Program-made: the position numbers and the translations under genes
In this document: one piece after another, positions 50,708 to 61,809 of the stretch
How positions within the stretch are numbered: the first letter of the stretch is position 1
Layout: every line of letters starts with the position of its first letter
Notes under the pieces: model-generated
The model's database searches: none
The model's input: the letters and a program-made list of their open reading frames with translations, nothing else
What the model was told of the DNA's origin: nothing
Source: Azospirillum soli
Lineage (GTDB): Bacteria; Pseudomonadota; Alphaproteobacteria; Azospirillales; Azospirillaceae
Direction of reading: 5' to 3'
Length of the DNA stretch: 64,000 bases
NCBI RefSeq assembly: GCF_017876165.1
Contig: NZ_JAGINQ010000016.1
Location: 1 to 64,000 of the forward strand

Positions 50708-51574
50708 TCAGTCTTCGCCGACCCGCTGGCTTTCCTGATAGCGGAAGGGGTTGGCCGGATAGACGCCCAGGATCTTCACCTCGCGGGCGAAGAAGTCCAG
50801 CTCCTCCAGCGCCAGCCGCAGGGGCCGCTCGTCGGGGTGGCCTTCCACATCGGCGTAGAACTGGGTCTGGTGGAATTGCCCGCCGACCATGTAGCTTTCC
50901 AGCTTGGTCATGTTGACGCCGTTGGTGGCGAATCCGCCCATCGCCTTGTACAGCGCGGCCGGCACGCTGCGGACGCGGAAGACGAAGGTGGTGATGACCT
51001 TTCCCGTACCCACGGGCGGCAGCTTCGGCTCGCGCGCCAGGATCAGGAAGCGGGTGGTGTTGTGCTCCGCGTCCTCGATGCTGCCCTTCAGGATGTCCAG
51101 CCCGTAGATCTCGGCGGCCAGCGAGGAGGCGATAGCGGCGTGCCGCGGGTCGTTCAGCTTGGCGATCTCGACGGCGGCCCCGGCGGTGTCGGCGTGGCTG
51201 ATCGCCTCCAGCCCCAGTTCGCGGATCATCTTGCGGCACTGGGACAGCGCCTGGATGTGGCTGCGCACCGTCTTGATGCTGTCCAGCGTGGCGCCCTTCG
51301 GGGCGAGCAGCTGGTGGTTCACCCGCTGGAAATGCTCGCCGATGATGTGCAGGCCGCCTTCGGGCAGCAGATGGTGGTTGTCCGCCACGCGGCCGGCGAC
51401 CGAATTCTCGACCGGGATCATGGCGAGCGCCGCGCGCCCTTCGCGCACGGCGGCGAAGGCGTCCTCGAACGTGGCGCAGGGCAGCGTCGTCATCTCCGGA
51501 AAGACGTTCCGGCACGACAGGTCGGAGTAGGCGCCGGGGAAGCCCTGAAAGGCGATCACGTTCGAGGTCGGCAT
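50708..51574 (-). CDS. pheA: Prephenate dehydratase
   Basis: 288 residues from ATG 51574. The catalytic domain (about 1-180) has IAFQGFPGAYSD, MIPVENSVAGRVADNHHLL and DTAGAAVEIAKLNDPRHAAIAS with NNTTRFLIL-like EHNTTRFLIL (T-R-F catalytic). The ACT domain (about 195-275) includes VNMTKLESYMVGG for Phe inhibition. It converts prephenate to phenylpyruvate. It is 16 bp after kdsB in one operon; the kdsB-pheA order with a divergent cytochrome c gene is common in alphaproteobacteria. Confidence 0.95.
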   Translation of the reverse strand: MPTSNVIAFQGFPGAYSDLSCRNVFPEMTTLPCATFEDAFAAVREGRAALAMIPVENSVAGRVADNHHLLPEGGLHIIGEHFQRVNHQLLAPKGATLDSIKTVRSHIQALSQCRKMIRELGLEAISHADTAGAAVEIAKLNDPRHAAIASSLAAEIYGLDILKGSIEDAEHNTTRFLILAREPKLPPVGTGKVITTFVFRVRSVPAALYKAMGGFATNGVNMTKLESYMVGGQFHQTQFYADVEGHPDERPLRLALEELDFFAREVKILGVYPANPFRYQESQRVGED

Positions 51575-51590
51575 GGGATTTTTCTTTAAA

Positions 51591-52370
51591 TTATGAGCTG
51601 CGTTTGGCCAGGATCGCGCGGGCGCGCTCCAGGTCGGCCGGAGTATCGACGCCGAGCGGAACCGCGTCAACGACGGCGGCGTCGATGCGCATGCCGAAGG
51701 CGAGCGCCCGCAGCTGTTCCAGCTTCTCGCGCTGCTCCAGCACCGACGGCGGCAGCCGCACGTAGCGCTCCAGCGCGGCGCGGCGGTAGGCGTACAGCCC
51801 GATGTGGTGGTACAGCGGCCCGTCGCCCCACGGCGCGGTGGTGCGGCTGAAGTACAGCGCCCGGCCGCGCCTGGCGCCCGGCGGCAGCTCGATGATTGCC
51901 TTCACCACGTTGGGGTCGGTCCGCTCCTCCTCGCGGGTGATCTCCACGACCAGCGTGGCGATGTCCACCTGCGGGTCGGACAGCGGCGCGAAAGCCGCGC
52001 GGACCACGGCGGGTTCGACGGTCGGCAGATCGCCCTGCACGTTGACCACCGCGTCGTACTTCTCCTCGGGGTCGAGCAGGCTGACCGCCTCGAAGATGCG
52101 GTCGGAGCCCGACGGATGGTCCGGCCGGGTCAGCACGGCGGTGCCGCCCGCCGCCTCGATGGCCCTGGCGATCTCCGGCTCGGCGCAGGCGACGACCACG
52201 GGGCCGATCTCCGCCTCCATGGCGCGGCGCCAGACCTGGACGATCATCGGCTCCCCCGCGATGTCGGCCAGCGGCTTGCCGGGCAGGCGGGTGGACGCCA
52301 TGCGGGCCGGGATGACCACGATCGGATTCGATGGCGGGGGATTTGAGGGCGGGGGATTGGCGGCGCTCAT
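51591..52370 (-). CDS. kdsB: 3-deoxy-manno-octulosonate cytidylyltransferase
   Basis: 259 residues from ATG 52370. Nucleotide-binding start IVVIPARMASTRLPGKPLADI, then VTRPDHPSGSDRIFEA-like TRPDHPSGSDRIFEAV and VVNVQGDLPTVEP, with SRTTAPWGDGPLYHHIGLYAYR and the C-terminal GVDTPADLERARAIL. It activates Kdo with CTP for lipopolysaccharide. The N-terminus has a NPPPS-NPPPS duplication from a 15-bp DNA repeat (52321-52355). Confidence 0.95.
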   Translation of the reverse strand: MSAANPPPSNPPPSNPIVVIPARMASTRLPGKPLADIAGEPMIVQVWRRAMEAEIGPVVVACAEPEIARAIEAAGGTAVLTRPDHPSGSDRIFEAVSLLDPEEKYDAVVNVQGDLPTVEPAVVRAAFAPLSDPQVDIATLVVEITREEERTDPNVVKAIIELPPGARRGRALYFSRTTAPWGDGPLYHHIGLYAYRRAALERYVRLPPSVLEQREKLEQLRALAFGMRIDAAVVDAVPLGVDTPADLERARAILAKRSS

Positions 52371-52603
52371 CGGACTTGGACCCGTGTCACGTCTGGGAAT
52401 TGGCGCGGGTGAACCATGGATCCCTCTTTTCGTCAAGCGTCGCGGCACCAACATTCAGGCAACGCTTGCGCTTGTCCGTCCCCCCGCCGGGGCGATGACA
52501 AGCGGCGGCGCGCGCGCTATCGTTCGATGAAACGCCTCCGATGGAACGCCTCGATCACGGGCGGTCACCCCGCAGGGCAAACGAATAAAGGGATAGAGAC
52601 GCA

Positions 52604-53140
52604 ATGAGCATGGAGTGGAACAAGATATTCGGCGCCGTGCTGCTGGCGGGTTTGATCGCCATGTTGTCGGGCTTCGTCGCCGAGGTGCTGGTGCATCCGA
52701 GACAGCTGGAGAAGGCCGCCTACGTGGTCGCCATGCCGGAAGGCCAGGGCAAGGCGGAGACCGCCGCGGCACCGTCCGGCCCGGCCCCCATCGGCCCGCT
52801 GCTCGCCAGCGCCGATCCGGCGGCCGGCCAAGCGGCGTCCAAGGCCTGCGCCGCCTGCCACAGCTTCGATAAGGGCGGCGCCAACAAGGTCGGCCCGAAC
52901 CTCTACGGCATCGTCGGGGCCAAGCACGGCCACATCGACGGCTTCGCCTATTCCGACGCCATCAAGGGCAAGGCCGGCGACTGGAACTACGACGAGCTGA
53001 ACAAGTTCCTCTACGACCCGAAGGCCTATGCGCCGGGCACCAAGATGACCTTTGCCGGCCTGAAGAAGGATCAGGAGCGCGCGAACGTCATCGCCTATCT
53101 CCGCTCCCTCTCCGACAACCCGGCCCCGCTGCCGCAGTAA
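52604..53140 (+). CDS. Membrane-anchored class I cytochrome c (CycM-like)
   Basis: 178 residues. An uncleaved N-terminal anchor (about 7-30), a linker rich in Ala and Pro, and a cytochrome domain with CAACH at residues 82-86 for covalent haem, then VGPNLYGIVGAKHG and the axial Met in GTKMTFAGL. It carries electrons to a terminal oxidase on the periplasmic face. Divergent from kdsB, an arrangement known in related bacteria. Confidence 0.93.
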   Translation: MSMEWNKIFGAVLLAGLIAMLSGFVAEVLVHPRQLEKAAYVVAMPEGQGKAETAAAPSGPAPIGPLLASADPAAGQAASKACAACHSFDKGGANKVGPNLYGIVGAKHGHIDGFAYSDAIKGKAGDWNYDELNKFLYDPKAYAPGTKMTFAGLKKDQERANVIAYLRSLSDNPAPLPQ

Positions 53141-53157
53141 GGGGGCAAGGGGCGTTC

Positions 53158-53187
53158 AATCCCTCCCCCGCCCAGCGGGGGAAGGGG
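53158..53187. repeat. Partial copy of the GC-rich palindromic repeat
   Basis: A single hairpin (ccctcccccgcccagcgggggaagggg) lies between the convergent cytochrome c and DJ-1 genes; no outer ends. Confidence 0.5.
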
Positions 53188-53191
53188 CTCC

Positions 53192-53788
53192 TCACAGGTA
53201 AGGGCCGATCACCGCCATGGCCCGCGCCAGATACTCGTCCTTCTGGCCCACCGGGGCGACGTAGTGCAGGATAGCCTCCGCCTCCTCGCGGCCGGCCCCG
53301 CGCGCGATGACCCATCCCGCCAGATAATGGGACCCCAGACAGCCGCCGGCCGTGGCGATGTTGCCGACCGCGTGGAACGGCTGCTCCAGCACGGTGATGC
53401 CCGCCTCGACGGCCCACGGCTTCGTGACCGTGTCCGTGCAGGCCGGCACGTTCTCCAAAAGACCCAAAGCTGACAGCAACAGCGCGCCGCTGCATTGTGC
53501 GCCAATCAGCTGACGCGACGGGTCGAGAGCCAATTCCTGCAAAATCTTTTCATCCCGCGCAATGTCGCGGGTCCTCACGCCGCTGCCGACGAGCACGATG
53601 TCGGCCTCCCGTGCGAAGGAAAGCGGCTGCTGGCGCTCCACGCGCACGCCGTTCATGGAGGTGACGACCGGGGTGGGGCTGGTGATCTCGGCTTTCCAGC
53701 CGGGGCGGTTGACCCGGTTCAACAGGGCGGACGCGATGAAGGAGTCCAGCTCGTTGAATCCGTCGAAGGTCAGGACGGCGGTGCGCAT
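53192..53788 (-). CDS. DJ-1/PfpI family protein
   Basis: 198 residues. The Rossmann-like fold begins RTAVLTFDGFNELDSFIAS, with the nucleophile elbow IGAQCSGALLLS (Cys about 100) and GGCLGSHYLAGWV later. Family members include glyoxalases, isonitrile hydratase-like and AraC-linked amidase-like domains. The start resembles the isonitrile hydratase group. Substrate unknown. Confidence 0.87.
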   Translation of the reverse strand: MRTAVLTFDGFNELDSFIASALLNRVNRPGWKAEITSPTPVVTSMNGVRVERQQPLSFAREADIVLVGSGVRTRDIARDEKILQELALDPSRQLIGAQCSGALLLSALGLLENVPACTDTVTKPWAVEAGITVLEQPFHAVGNIATAGGCLGSHYLAGWVIARGAGREEAEAILHYVAPVGQKDEYLARAMAVIGPYL

Positions 53789-53845
53789 GGCGGGGCTCGC
53801 TTGTTGTTCGCCCCGATTATGGCTGCCGTTCGTCGTTTTTGAAAA

Positions 53846-54439
53846 CTAAAGCGGCCGCCGCGCCTTCAGCGCCGCCGTCAGGGTCCCGTCGTCCAGATAA
53901 TCCAACTCCCCACCCACCGGCACGCCGTGGGCGAGGCGGGAGACGGCGACGTCCGTGCCGGCCAGCCGGTCGGTCACCACATGGGCGGTGGTCTGGCCGT
54001 CCACGGTTGCGTTCAGCGCCAGGATGACTTCCCGAACCGCCGGGTCCTTGGCCCGCTCCACCAGAGCGGGGATGTTCAGGTCGTCCGGCCCAACGCCCTG
54101 CAAGGCCGACAGAACGCCGCCCAGCACATGGTAGGTGCCGCGAAAGGCGCGCGTGCGCTCCAGCGCCCACAGGTCGCCGGCATCCTCCACTACGCAGATA
54201 GTGGCGCGGTCGCGCGTCGGGTCGGAACAGACGGTGCAGGGATCGCGGCTGTCCAGGTTGCCGCAGACCGAGCAGCCGCGGATCGCCTCGCCGGCCAGCG
54301 CCATGGCCTCCGACAGCGGCACCAGCAGGGTGTCGCGCCGCTTCATCAGATGCAGCGCCGCCCGCCGCGCCGACCGGGGACCCAGCCCCGGAAGCTTGGA
54401 CAGCAGGTGGATCAGCCGCTCGATTTCAGGTCCGATCAT
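53846..54439 (-). CDS. recR: Recombination protein RecR
   Basis: 197 residues. Helix-hairpin-helix start (LIHLLSKLPGLGPRSARRAALHL), zinc finger CSVCGNLDSRDPCTVC, Toprim domain with ICVVEDAGDLWALERT, and C-terminal THVVTDRLAGTDVAVSRLAHGVPVGGELDYLDDGTL in the usual order. Works with RecO and RecF in gap repair. Third gene of the dnaX-ybaB-recR group, separated from ybaB by 147 bp that hold an inverted repeat. Confidence 0.97.
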   Translation of the reverse strand: MIGPEIERLIHLLSKLPGLGPRSARRAALHLMKRRDTLLVPLSEAMALAGEAIRGCSVCGNLDSRDPCTVCSDPTRDRATICVVEDAGDLWALERTRAFRGTYHVLGGVLSALQGVGPDDLNIPALVERAKDPAVREVILALNATVDGQTTAHVVTDRLAGTDVAVSRLAHGVPVGGELDYLDDGTLTAALKARRPL

Positions 54440-54467
54440 GGAAAAACAACGGAGTTCATCGGTGTCT

Positions 54468-54543
54468 ATCTGTGTTCATCTGTGTCTAAATTCCCAATTC
54501 ACAAGGAGGGATTTGACACAGATGGACACAGATGAACACAGAT
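54468..54543. repeat. 19-bp perfect inverted repeat between ybaB and recR
   Basis: Arms atctgtgttcatctgtgtc (54468-54486) and gacacagatgaacacagat (54525-54543) are exact complements, 38 bp apart. A further gacacagatg unit lies just inside the right arm, giving direct repeats as well. A palindrome of the gacacagatg type recurs in diverse bacteria. Confidence 0.8.
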
Positions 54544-54586
54544 TGGACCGTCCGCGTTCATCCGTGTCCTGGCGGCTGAGTAAGGA

Positions 54587-54910
54587 TCAGAACGGCAGCT
54601 TCATGCCCGGCGGCAGCTTCAGGCCGCCCATCATCTTCTGGGTCTCTTCGGCGACGAGCTGCTCGGCCTTGGTCTTGGCGTCGTTGAAGGCGGCGACGAT
54701 CAGGTCTTCCAGCATCTCCGTGTCGTTCGGATCGACGATGGACTTGTCGAGCTTGACCTTCTTCATCTCGCTCTTGCCGTTGATGGTGACCTGGACCATG
54801 CCGGCGCCCGACTGGCCGGTCACCTCGACCTCGCCCAGGCGGTTCTGCATCTCCGCCATCTTCGTCTGCATCTGCTGGGCCTGCTTCATCATCTGGCCGA
54901 GGTTCTTCAT
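54587..54910 (-). CDS. ybaB: YbaB/EbfC nucleoid-associated protein
   Basis: 107 residues. Typical: MKNLGQMMKQAQQMQTKMAEMQ, then VEVTGQSGAGMVQVTINGK and a C-terminal Pro/Gly-rich end. The protein binds DNA as a dimer. Starts 3 bp after the dnaX stop. Confidence 0.96.
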   Translation of the reverse strand: MKNLGQMMKQAQQMQTKMAEMQNRLGEVEVTGQSGAGMVQVTINGKSEMKKVKLDKSIVDPNDTEMLEDLIVAAFNDAKTKAEQLVAEETQKMMGGLKLPPGMKLPF

Positions 54911-54913
54911 GGG

Positions 54914-56761
54914 TCAGAAATCTCCTTCATCGTCGAGCGGGTAATAAACCCCGTCTTCCTGCTGCATGACCATAAGGTCGGGAGTCTCGCCGTCATCCGC
55001 AACCGGGGGCTCGGCTTCAACCGTGGCCGCGAGGTCGCGGACCTCGGCGATCTTGGCGCCGGGAAAGGCGTCCAGAACGGCGCGCACCACCGGGTTGGCC
55101 TCCGCCTCCGCGAAGGCGCGCTGAATCGCCGCCTGCTCCTGCTCGGCCAGCGTCGGTTCGCCCGGAGCGTCCGACACGATCACCACCCAGCGATGCCCGG
55201 TCCATTCCGTCAACAGTTGGCCGACGCGATTCGGCAGGGTGGGCGGTGCGACCGACTTCAGCCGCAGCTCCAGCCGCCCCGGCTCCATGCGCACGAGGTG
55301 CGCGCTACCGGTCAGGTGGCCGTAGAGCGCGCCCTCGCGCTGGTCGGCGAACAGCTGGACGAGGGCCTTGAAGTCGCGCGGCATCGGCAGGCGCTCTTCC
55401 GCCGCGACCGCCACGGCCTCCACCGGCTGCGGCGCGGCCTGTGCCTCCACTGGCCGGGCCACGGCGCGCACGCTGGTTCCGGCGACGGCCACCGGCCCGC
55501 CACCCGGACCGCGCGGCGCGGGACCGCCGCCGGCACTCCCGTTCCCACCGTTGTTCGCGTTCTGGAATTGGCGGATCAACTCGCCCGGCGTCGGCAGGTC
55601 GGCAGCGTAGGACAGCCGCACGATGACCATCTCCAGCGCCTGCTGCGGCACCGGTGCCGCCTGCACCTCGCCCAGCCCCTTCAGAAGCAGCTGCCACGCT
55701 CGCGTCAGCGCCGGCATGCCGAGCCGCCCGGACAGCGCCGCGCCGCGCGTCCGCTCCGCCTCGGGCAGCGACAGGTCGTTGGCCGTCTCCGGCACCACCT
55801 TCAGGCGGGTCAGGTTGTGCACGAGGTCCAGCAGGTCCTGGAGGATCACCACCGGATCGGCGCCGACGCGGTGCAGGTCGGCCAGGATGTCCATGGCCTC
55901 CGCCGGCTTGGCGGTGACGGCGGCCTCGAACAGGTCGATGACCTTCGACCGGTCGGCGAGGCCCAGCATGTCGCGCACCTGCTGCGCGGTCACGGTCCCG
56001 GCGGCCAGCGCGATGGCTTGATCCAGCAGCGACAGCCCGTCGCGCACCGACCCGTCGGCGGCGCGCGCGATCAGCGACGCGGCGTCCGGCTCGATGCTGG
56101 AACCCTCCAGCCCCGTCACGCGGGTGAAATGCTCCTTCAGCACCTGCGCATCGACGCGCCGCAGGTCGAAGCGCTGGCAGCGCGACAGCACCGTGACCGG
56201 AACCTTGCGGATTTCGGTGGTGGCGAAGACGAACTTCACATGGGCCGGCGGTTCCTCCAGCGTCTTCAGGAGCGCGTTGAACGCGCTCTTGGAGAGCATG
56301 TGGACCTCGTCGATGATGTACAGCTTGTAGCGCGCCGAGACGGGGGAATAGCGCACGCCCTCGATGATTTCGCGGATGTCGTCCACGCCGGTGTGGCTGG
56401 CGGCGTCCATTTCCATCACATCGACGTGCCGGTCCTCCGCGATGGCGCGGCAGTTGTCGCAGACGCCGCAGGGGGTGACCGTCGGCCCGCCGGTGCCGTC
56501 CGGGCCGGTGCAGTTCAGCGCGCGGGCGATGATGCGGGCGGTGGTCGTCTTGCCCACGCCGCGCACGCCGGTCAGCATGAAGGCCTGGGCGATGCGGCCG
56601 GAGTTGATGGCGTTGGTCAGCGTGCGGACCAGCGCGTCCTGCCCGATCAGCTCGGCGAAGGTCTTCGGCCGGTACTTGCGCGCCAGCACTCGGTAGGCGA
56701 GCCCGGTCGCGGGAGTCCCAGCGGTTTCGGCGGAATTTTCGGCAACAGTGGTATCGGTCAC
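54914..56761 (-). CDS. dnaX: DNA polymerase III subunits gamma/tau
   Basis: 615 residues. AAA+ clamp-loader ATPase: YRPKTFAELIGQDALVRTL, Walker A GVRGVGKTTTARI, zinc site CTGP...CGVCDNCRAI, DExx box YIIDEVHMLS, sensor 1 FATTEIRK, and the arginine finger SRCQRFDLRR. A Pro/Ala linker (about 395-460) leads to the C-terminal tau part that contacts the polymerase. No programmed frameshift site was identified. The SRP RNA gene lies 114 bp upstream. Confidence 0.97.
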   Translation of the reverse strand: MTDTTVAENSAETAGTPATGLAYRVLARKYRPKTFAELIGQDALVRTLTNAINSGRIAQAFMLTGVRGVGKTTTARIIARALNCTGPDGTGGPTVTPCGVCDNCRAIAEDRHVDVMEMDAASHTGVDDIREIIEGVRYSPVSARYKLYIIDEVHMLSKSAFNALLKTLEEPPAHVKFVFATTEIRKVPVTVLSRCQRFDLRRVDAQVLKEHFTRVTGLEGSSIEPDAASLIARAADGSVRDGLSLLDQAIALAAGTVTAQQVRDMLGLADRSKVIDLFEAAVTAKPAEAMDILADLHRVGADPVVILQDLLDLVHNLTRLKVVPETANDLSLPEAERTRGAALSGRLGMPALTRAWQLLLKGLGEVQAAPVPQQALEMVIVRLSYAADLPTPGELIRQFQNANNGGNGSAGGGPAPRGPGGGPVAVAGTSVRAVARPVEAQAAPQPVEAVAVAAEERLPMPRDFKALVQLFADQREGALYGHLTGSAHLVRMEPGRLELRLKSVAPPTLPNRVGQLLTEWTGHRWVVIVSDAPGEPTLAEQEQAAIQRAFAEAEANPVVRAVLDAFPGAKIAEVRDLAATVEAEPPVADDGETPDLMVMQQEDGVYYPLDDEGDF

Positions 56762-56875
56762 GCGGCTGGCCCGGAAATCGGCTTCACGACGGAGCGCAGA
56801 ATAGCGTCACGGCGCAAGGCTGTCGCCGTTTCAATTCGCTACCACGATGTTGAGGGGGGGTTGAGGGTAGAAGGT

Positions 56876-56972
56876 GGGAGACTGGACAAACGACCCGAGC
56901 CGAAACTCGTTGCGGCTGCTTCCTTCCGGACCTGACCGGGTTGGCGAGGGACTCGTCCGCCGCCAGCCTCCC
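56876..56972 (-). ncRNA. ffs: Signal recognition particle RNA (4.5S type)
   Basis: The minus strand carries the conserved apical region GGTCAGGTCCGGAAGGAAGC with the GGAA tetraloop and the asymmetric internal loop of the Ffh-binding site. The 5' GGGAGGCTGG pairs with the 3' CCAGTCTCCC, closing a rod of about 97 nt. It targets nascent membrane proteins with Ffh. The position upstream of dnaX on the same strand is conserved in many bacteria. Confidence 0.93.
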
Positions 56973-57027
56973 GCGCCTTATATCGGCGATGGGGCCGTCA
57001 TATGCAAGGTGATTCCGACATGGTGCG

Positions 57028-57837
57028 TTACGACACGGCGCGCCCCGGCGACGAGCTCGGCCGCGCAGCCCCCGCGTCGAAATACTGGCTCGGCGTGGCG
57101 CCCAGGGCGCGGCGGAACATGGCGGTGAAGGCGCTGGCGCTGCCGTAGCCGGCGGCGCGGGCCACCTCCGCGACCGACCGCCCCAGCGCCAGCCCCGCCA
57201 TTGCTTCGGCCAGCCGCGCCTGCTGACGCCACGCCCCGAAGGTCAGACCGGTTTCGCGCAGGAACAGCCGGGCCAGGGTGCGGGCGCTGGCCCCGGCGCG
57301 CTCCGCCCAGGCCTCCAGCGTGTCGTCCTGGGTGGGATCGTCCAGAAGGGCGCGGCAGAGCGCGGCCAGACGCGGGTCGCGCGGCAGGGGAAGGCGCAGC
57401 GGCACCTCGGCGGCGCGTTCCAGCTCGTTCAGGATCAGCCCGCCGATCATCTCCGCCCGCGCGCCGTCCTCCGCCTCCTCCACCGCCGCGAGGATCAGGG
57501 CGCGCAGCAGGCCGGACACCTCGATCACCCGGCAGGAGCCGTCCGGCATGAAGGGCGCCGCCGACGGCGTGATGAACAGGGTGCGCATGGACAGGGCGCC
57601 GGTCATCTGCAACGCGTGCTCCATCCCCGGCGGAATCCAGACCGCCCGCAGCGGCGGCACGATCCATGCGCTGTCGGCGGTGGTTACCCGCATTGTGCCG
57701 GAGGTCGCGAACAGAAGCTGGGCGCGCCCGTGCCGGTGCGGAGCGACTCGGGCACCGTGCGGATACTCCTTCGCCATCGCCAGGATCGGCTGCGGCCGGT
57801 GCTCGTGAGCCCAGGGGTTGGTGCAGGGGACGCGCAT
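57028..57837 (-). CDS. AraC-family transcriptional regulator with cupin domain
   Basis: 269 residues. N-terminal cupin (about 30-105: RVAPHRHGRAQLLFATSGTM with the cupin His residues), C-terminal double helix-turn-helix (about 165-258: LEAWAERAGASARTLARLFL and VAEVARAAGYGSASAFTAMFRRALG). It is divergent from the MFS gene (101 bp gap), which it may regulate. Confidence 0.9.
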   Translation of the reverse strand: MRVPCTNPWAHEHRPQPILAMAKEYPHGARVAPHRHGRAQLLFATSGTMRVTTADSAWIVPPLRAVWIPPGMEHALQMTGALSMRTLFITPSAAPFMPDGSCRVIEVSGLLRALILAAVEEAEDGARAEMIGGLILNELERAAEVPLRLPLPRDPRLAALCRALLDDPTQDDTLEAWAERAGASARTLARLFLRETGLTFGAWRQQARLAEAMAGLALGRSVAEVARAAGYGSASAFTAMFRRALGATPSQYFDAGAARPSSSPGRAVS

Positions 57838-57938
57838 GCTTGTCCGTTTCGCGACGAAATCTGGCCGGACGCAGTATGGCGGACGCCTTTATCCTCGCCA
57901 ATGCCCTAATGCAACGGAGAAAGAGGAGTGCCCCCGCC

Positions 57939-59144
57939 ATGCCGCCCCACGCCCGGCGCGTGATCGCGTTCGTCAACGTCGGCCATTTCATGGACCATCT
58001 GCTGATGCTGGTCTTCCCGACCGCCGTGCTCGGCATGGGGGAGAGCTTCGGGATGTCCTATGGGGAGCTTCTGCCCCTGTCGCTCGGCGGCTTCATCGCG
58101 TTCGGCGCCGGATCGCTTCCGGCGGGCTGGCTCGGCGACACGTGGAGCCGGCGGAACATGATGGCGGTGTTCTTCCTGGGTATGGGGGGCGCCGCCGTCC
58201 TCACCGGGCTGGCGTCCACGCCGATGGCGCTGGCGGTGGGGCTGACCGGCATCGGCCTGTTCGGCGCCATCTATCACCCGGTTGGCACGGCGCTGCTGAC
58301 GGCGCACGCGCAGCGCATGGGCCGCGACATCGGGATCAACGGCGTTTACGGCAACCTCGGCATCGCTTTCGCCGCCCTGGCGACCGGCGGCCTGACGCAG
58401 TGGTTCGGCTGGCGGTGGGCCTTCGTCGTGCCGGGCGTTCTGTCGATGCTGGCGGGCGTCGCCCTGCTGGCGATGCTGCCCGACCTGCCCGCCGTCCGGA
58501 AGGCGGCGGCGCGGCAGGCGGCCCGGCTGCCGCGCGCCGTGGTCGTCCGCGCCTTCGCGGTGCTGGCGGTGACCACCGTGGCCGGCGGCGTGGTGTTCAA
58601 CGCGGCGGTCATCGCCATGCCCAAGCTGTTCGACGAGCGGATGGCGGCGCTCGGCGCGACGCCCGTCGGCATCGGCGCCCTGGTGTTCGGCGTCTACGTC
58701 ATCGGCGCCACGTCGCAGCTGATCGTCGGCCGTCTGGTGGACCGGCACACGCTGCGCCGGATCTTCGTCCCGCTGTCGGTGTTGCAGGCGCCCTGCCTGA
58801 TGCTGGCCGCGACCTCCTCGGGCTGGACCCTGGTCGCCGTGGCGGTGGTGATGATGTTCGCGATCTTCGGGCAGGTGACCATCAACGACACCATGGTGGC
58901 GAAATACACCGACGAGGGATGGCGGGCGCGGGCCTACGCCGTCCGCTATCTGGTCTCCTTCGCGGCGAGCGCGGCGGCGGTGCCGCTGGTCGCGGTCCTG
59001 TACGAACGGTCGGGGGGCTTCGACGTCCTGTTCCCCGTGCTGGCGGCGGGCGGCGCGGCGATCTTCCTGTCCGCGCTGTTCTTCCCCGACCGCCCCGGCG
59101 AGGTGGAGGCGCGTCCGGCGCCCGCTCCCGCGACGGCCGGGTAA
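57939..59144 (+). CDS. MFS transporter
   Basis: 401 residues from ATG 57939 (GAGGAG 10 nt upstream). About 12 hydrophobic segments. MFS marks include GWLGDTWSRRNMMAVFFLG (motif A) and GIGLFGAIYHPVGTALLT, seen in fosmidomycin-resistance-like and similar carriers. The divergent AraC gene suggests inducible expression. Substrate unknown. Confidence 0.85.
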   Translation: MPPHARRVIAFVNVGHFMDHLLMLVFPTAVLGMGESFGMSYGELLPLSLGGFIAFGAGSLPAGWLGDTWSRRNMMAVFFLGMGGAAVLTGLASTPMALAVGLTGIGLFGAIYHPVGTALLTAHAQRMGRDIGINGVYGNLGIAFAALATGGLTQWFGWRWAFVVPGVLSMLAGVALLAMLPDLPAVRKAAARQAARLPRAVVVRAFAVLAVTTVAGGVVFNAAVIAMPKLFDERMAALGATPVGIGALVFGVYVIGATSQLIVGRLVDRHTLRRIFVPLSVLQAPCLMLAATSSGWTLVAVAVVMMFAIFGQVTINDTMVAKYTDEGWRARAYAVRYLVSFAASAAAVPLVAVLYERSGGFDVLFPVLAAGGAAIFLSALFFPDRPGEVEARPAPAPATAG

Positions 59145-59149
59145 GGCGG

Positions 59150-61639
<2,490 letters not shown>

Positions 61640-61809
61640 GGAGGCAAGACCCTGGAGGATGTCCTCGATCCTAACCGTGTCGCCGCCGTGCCGCCTGTGA
61701 AAAAAGCAAAGTTCCGACCCGTCGAACGCGCGGGGCTGAAAGAAAAACGGCGGAAGAGCCCTTCGACCCTTCCGCCGCGCAACATTCCAACGGACGGTGT
61801 GTCCGTTTG

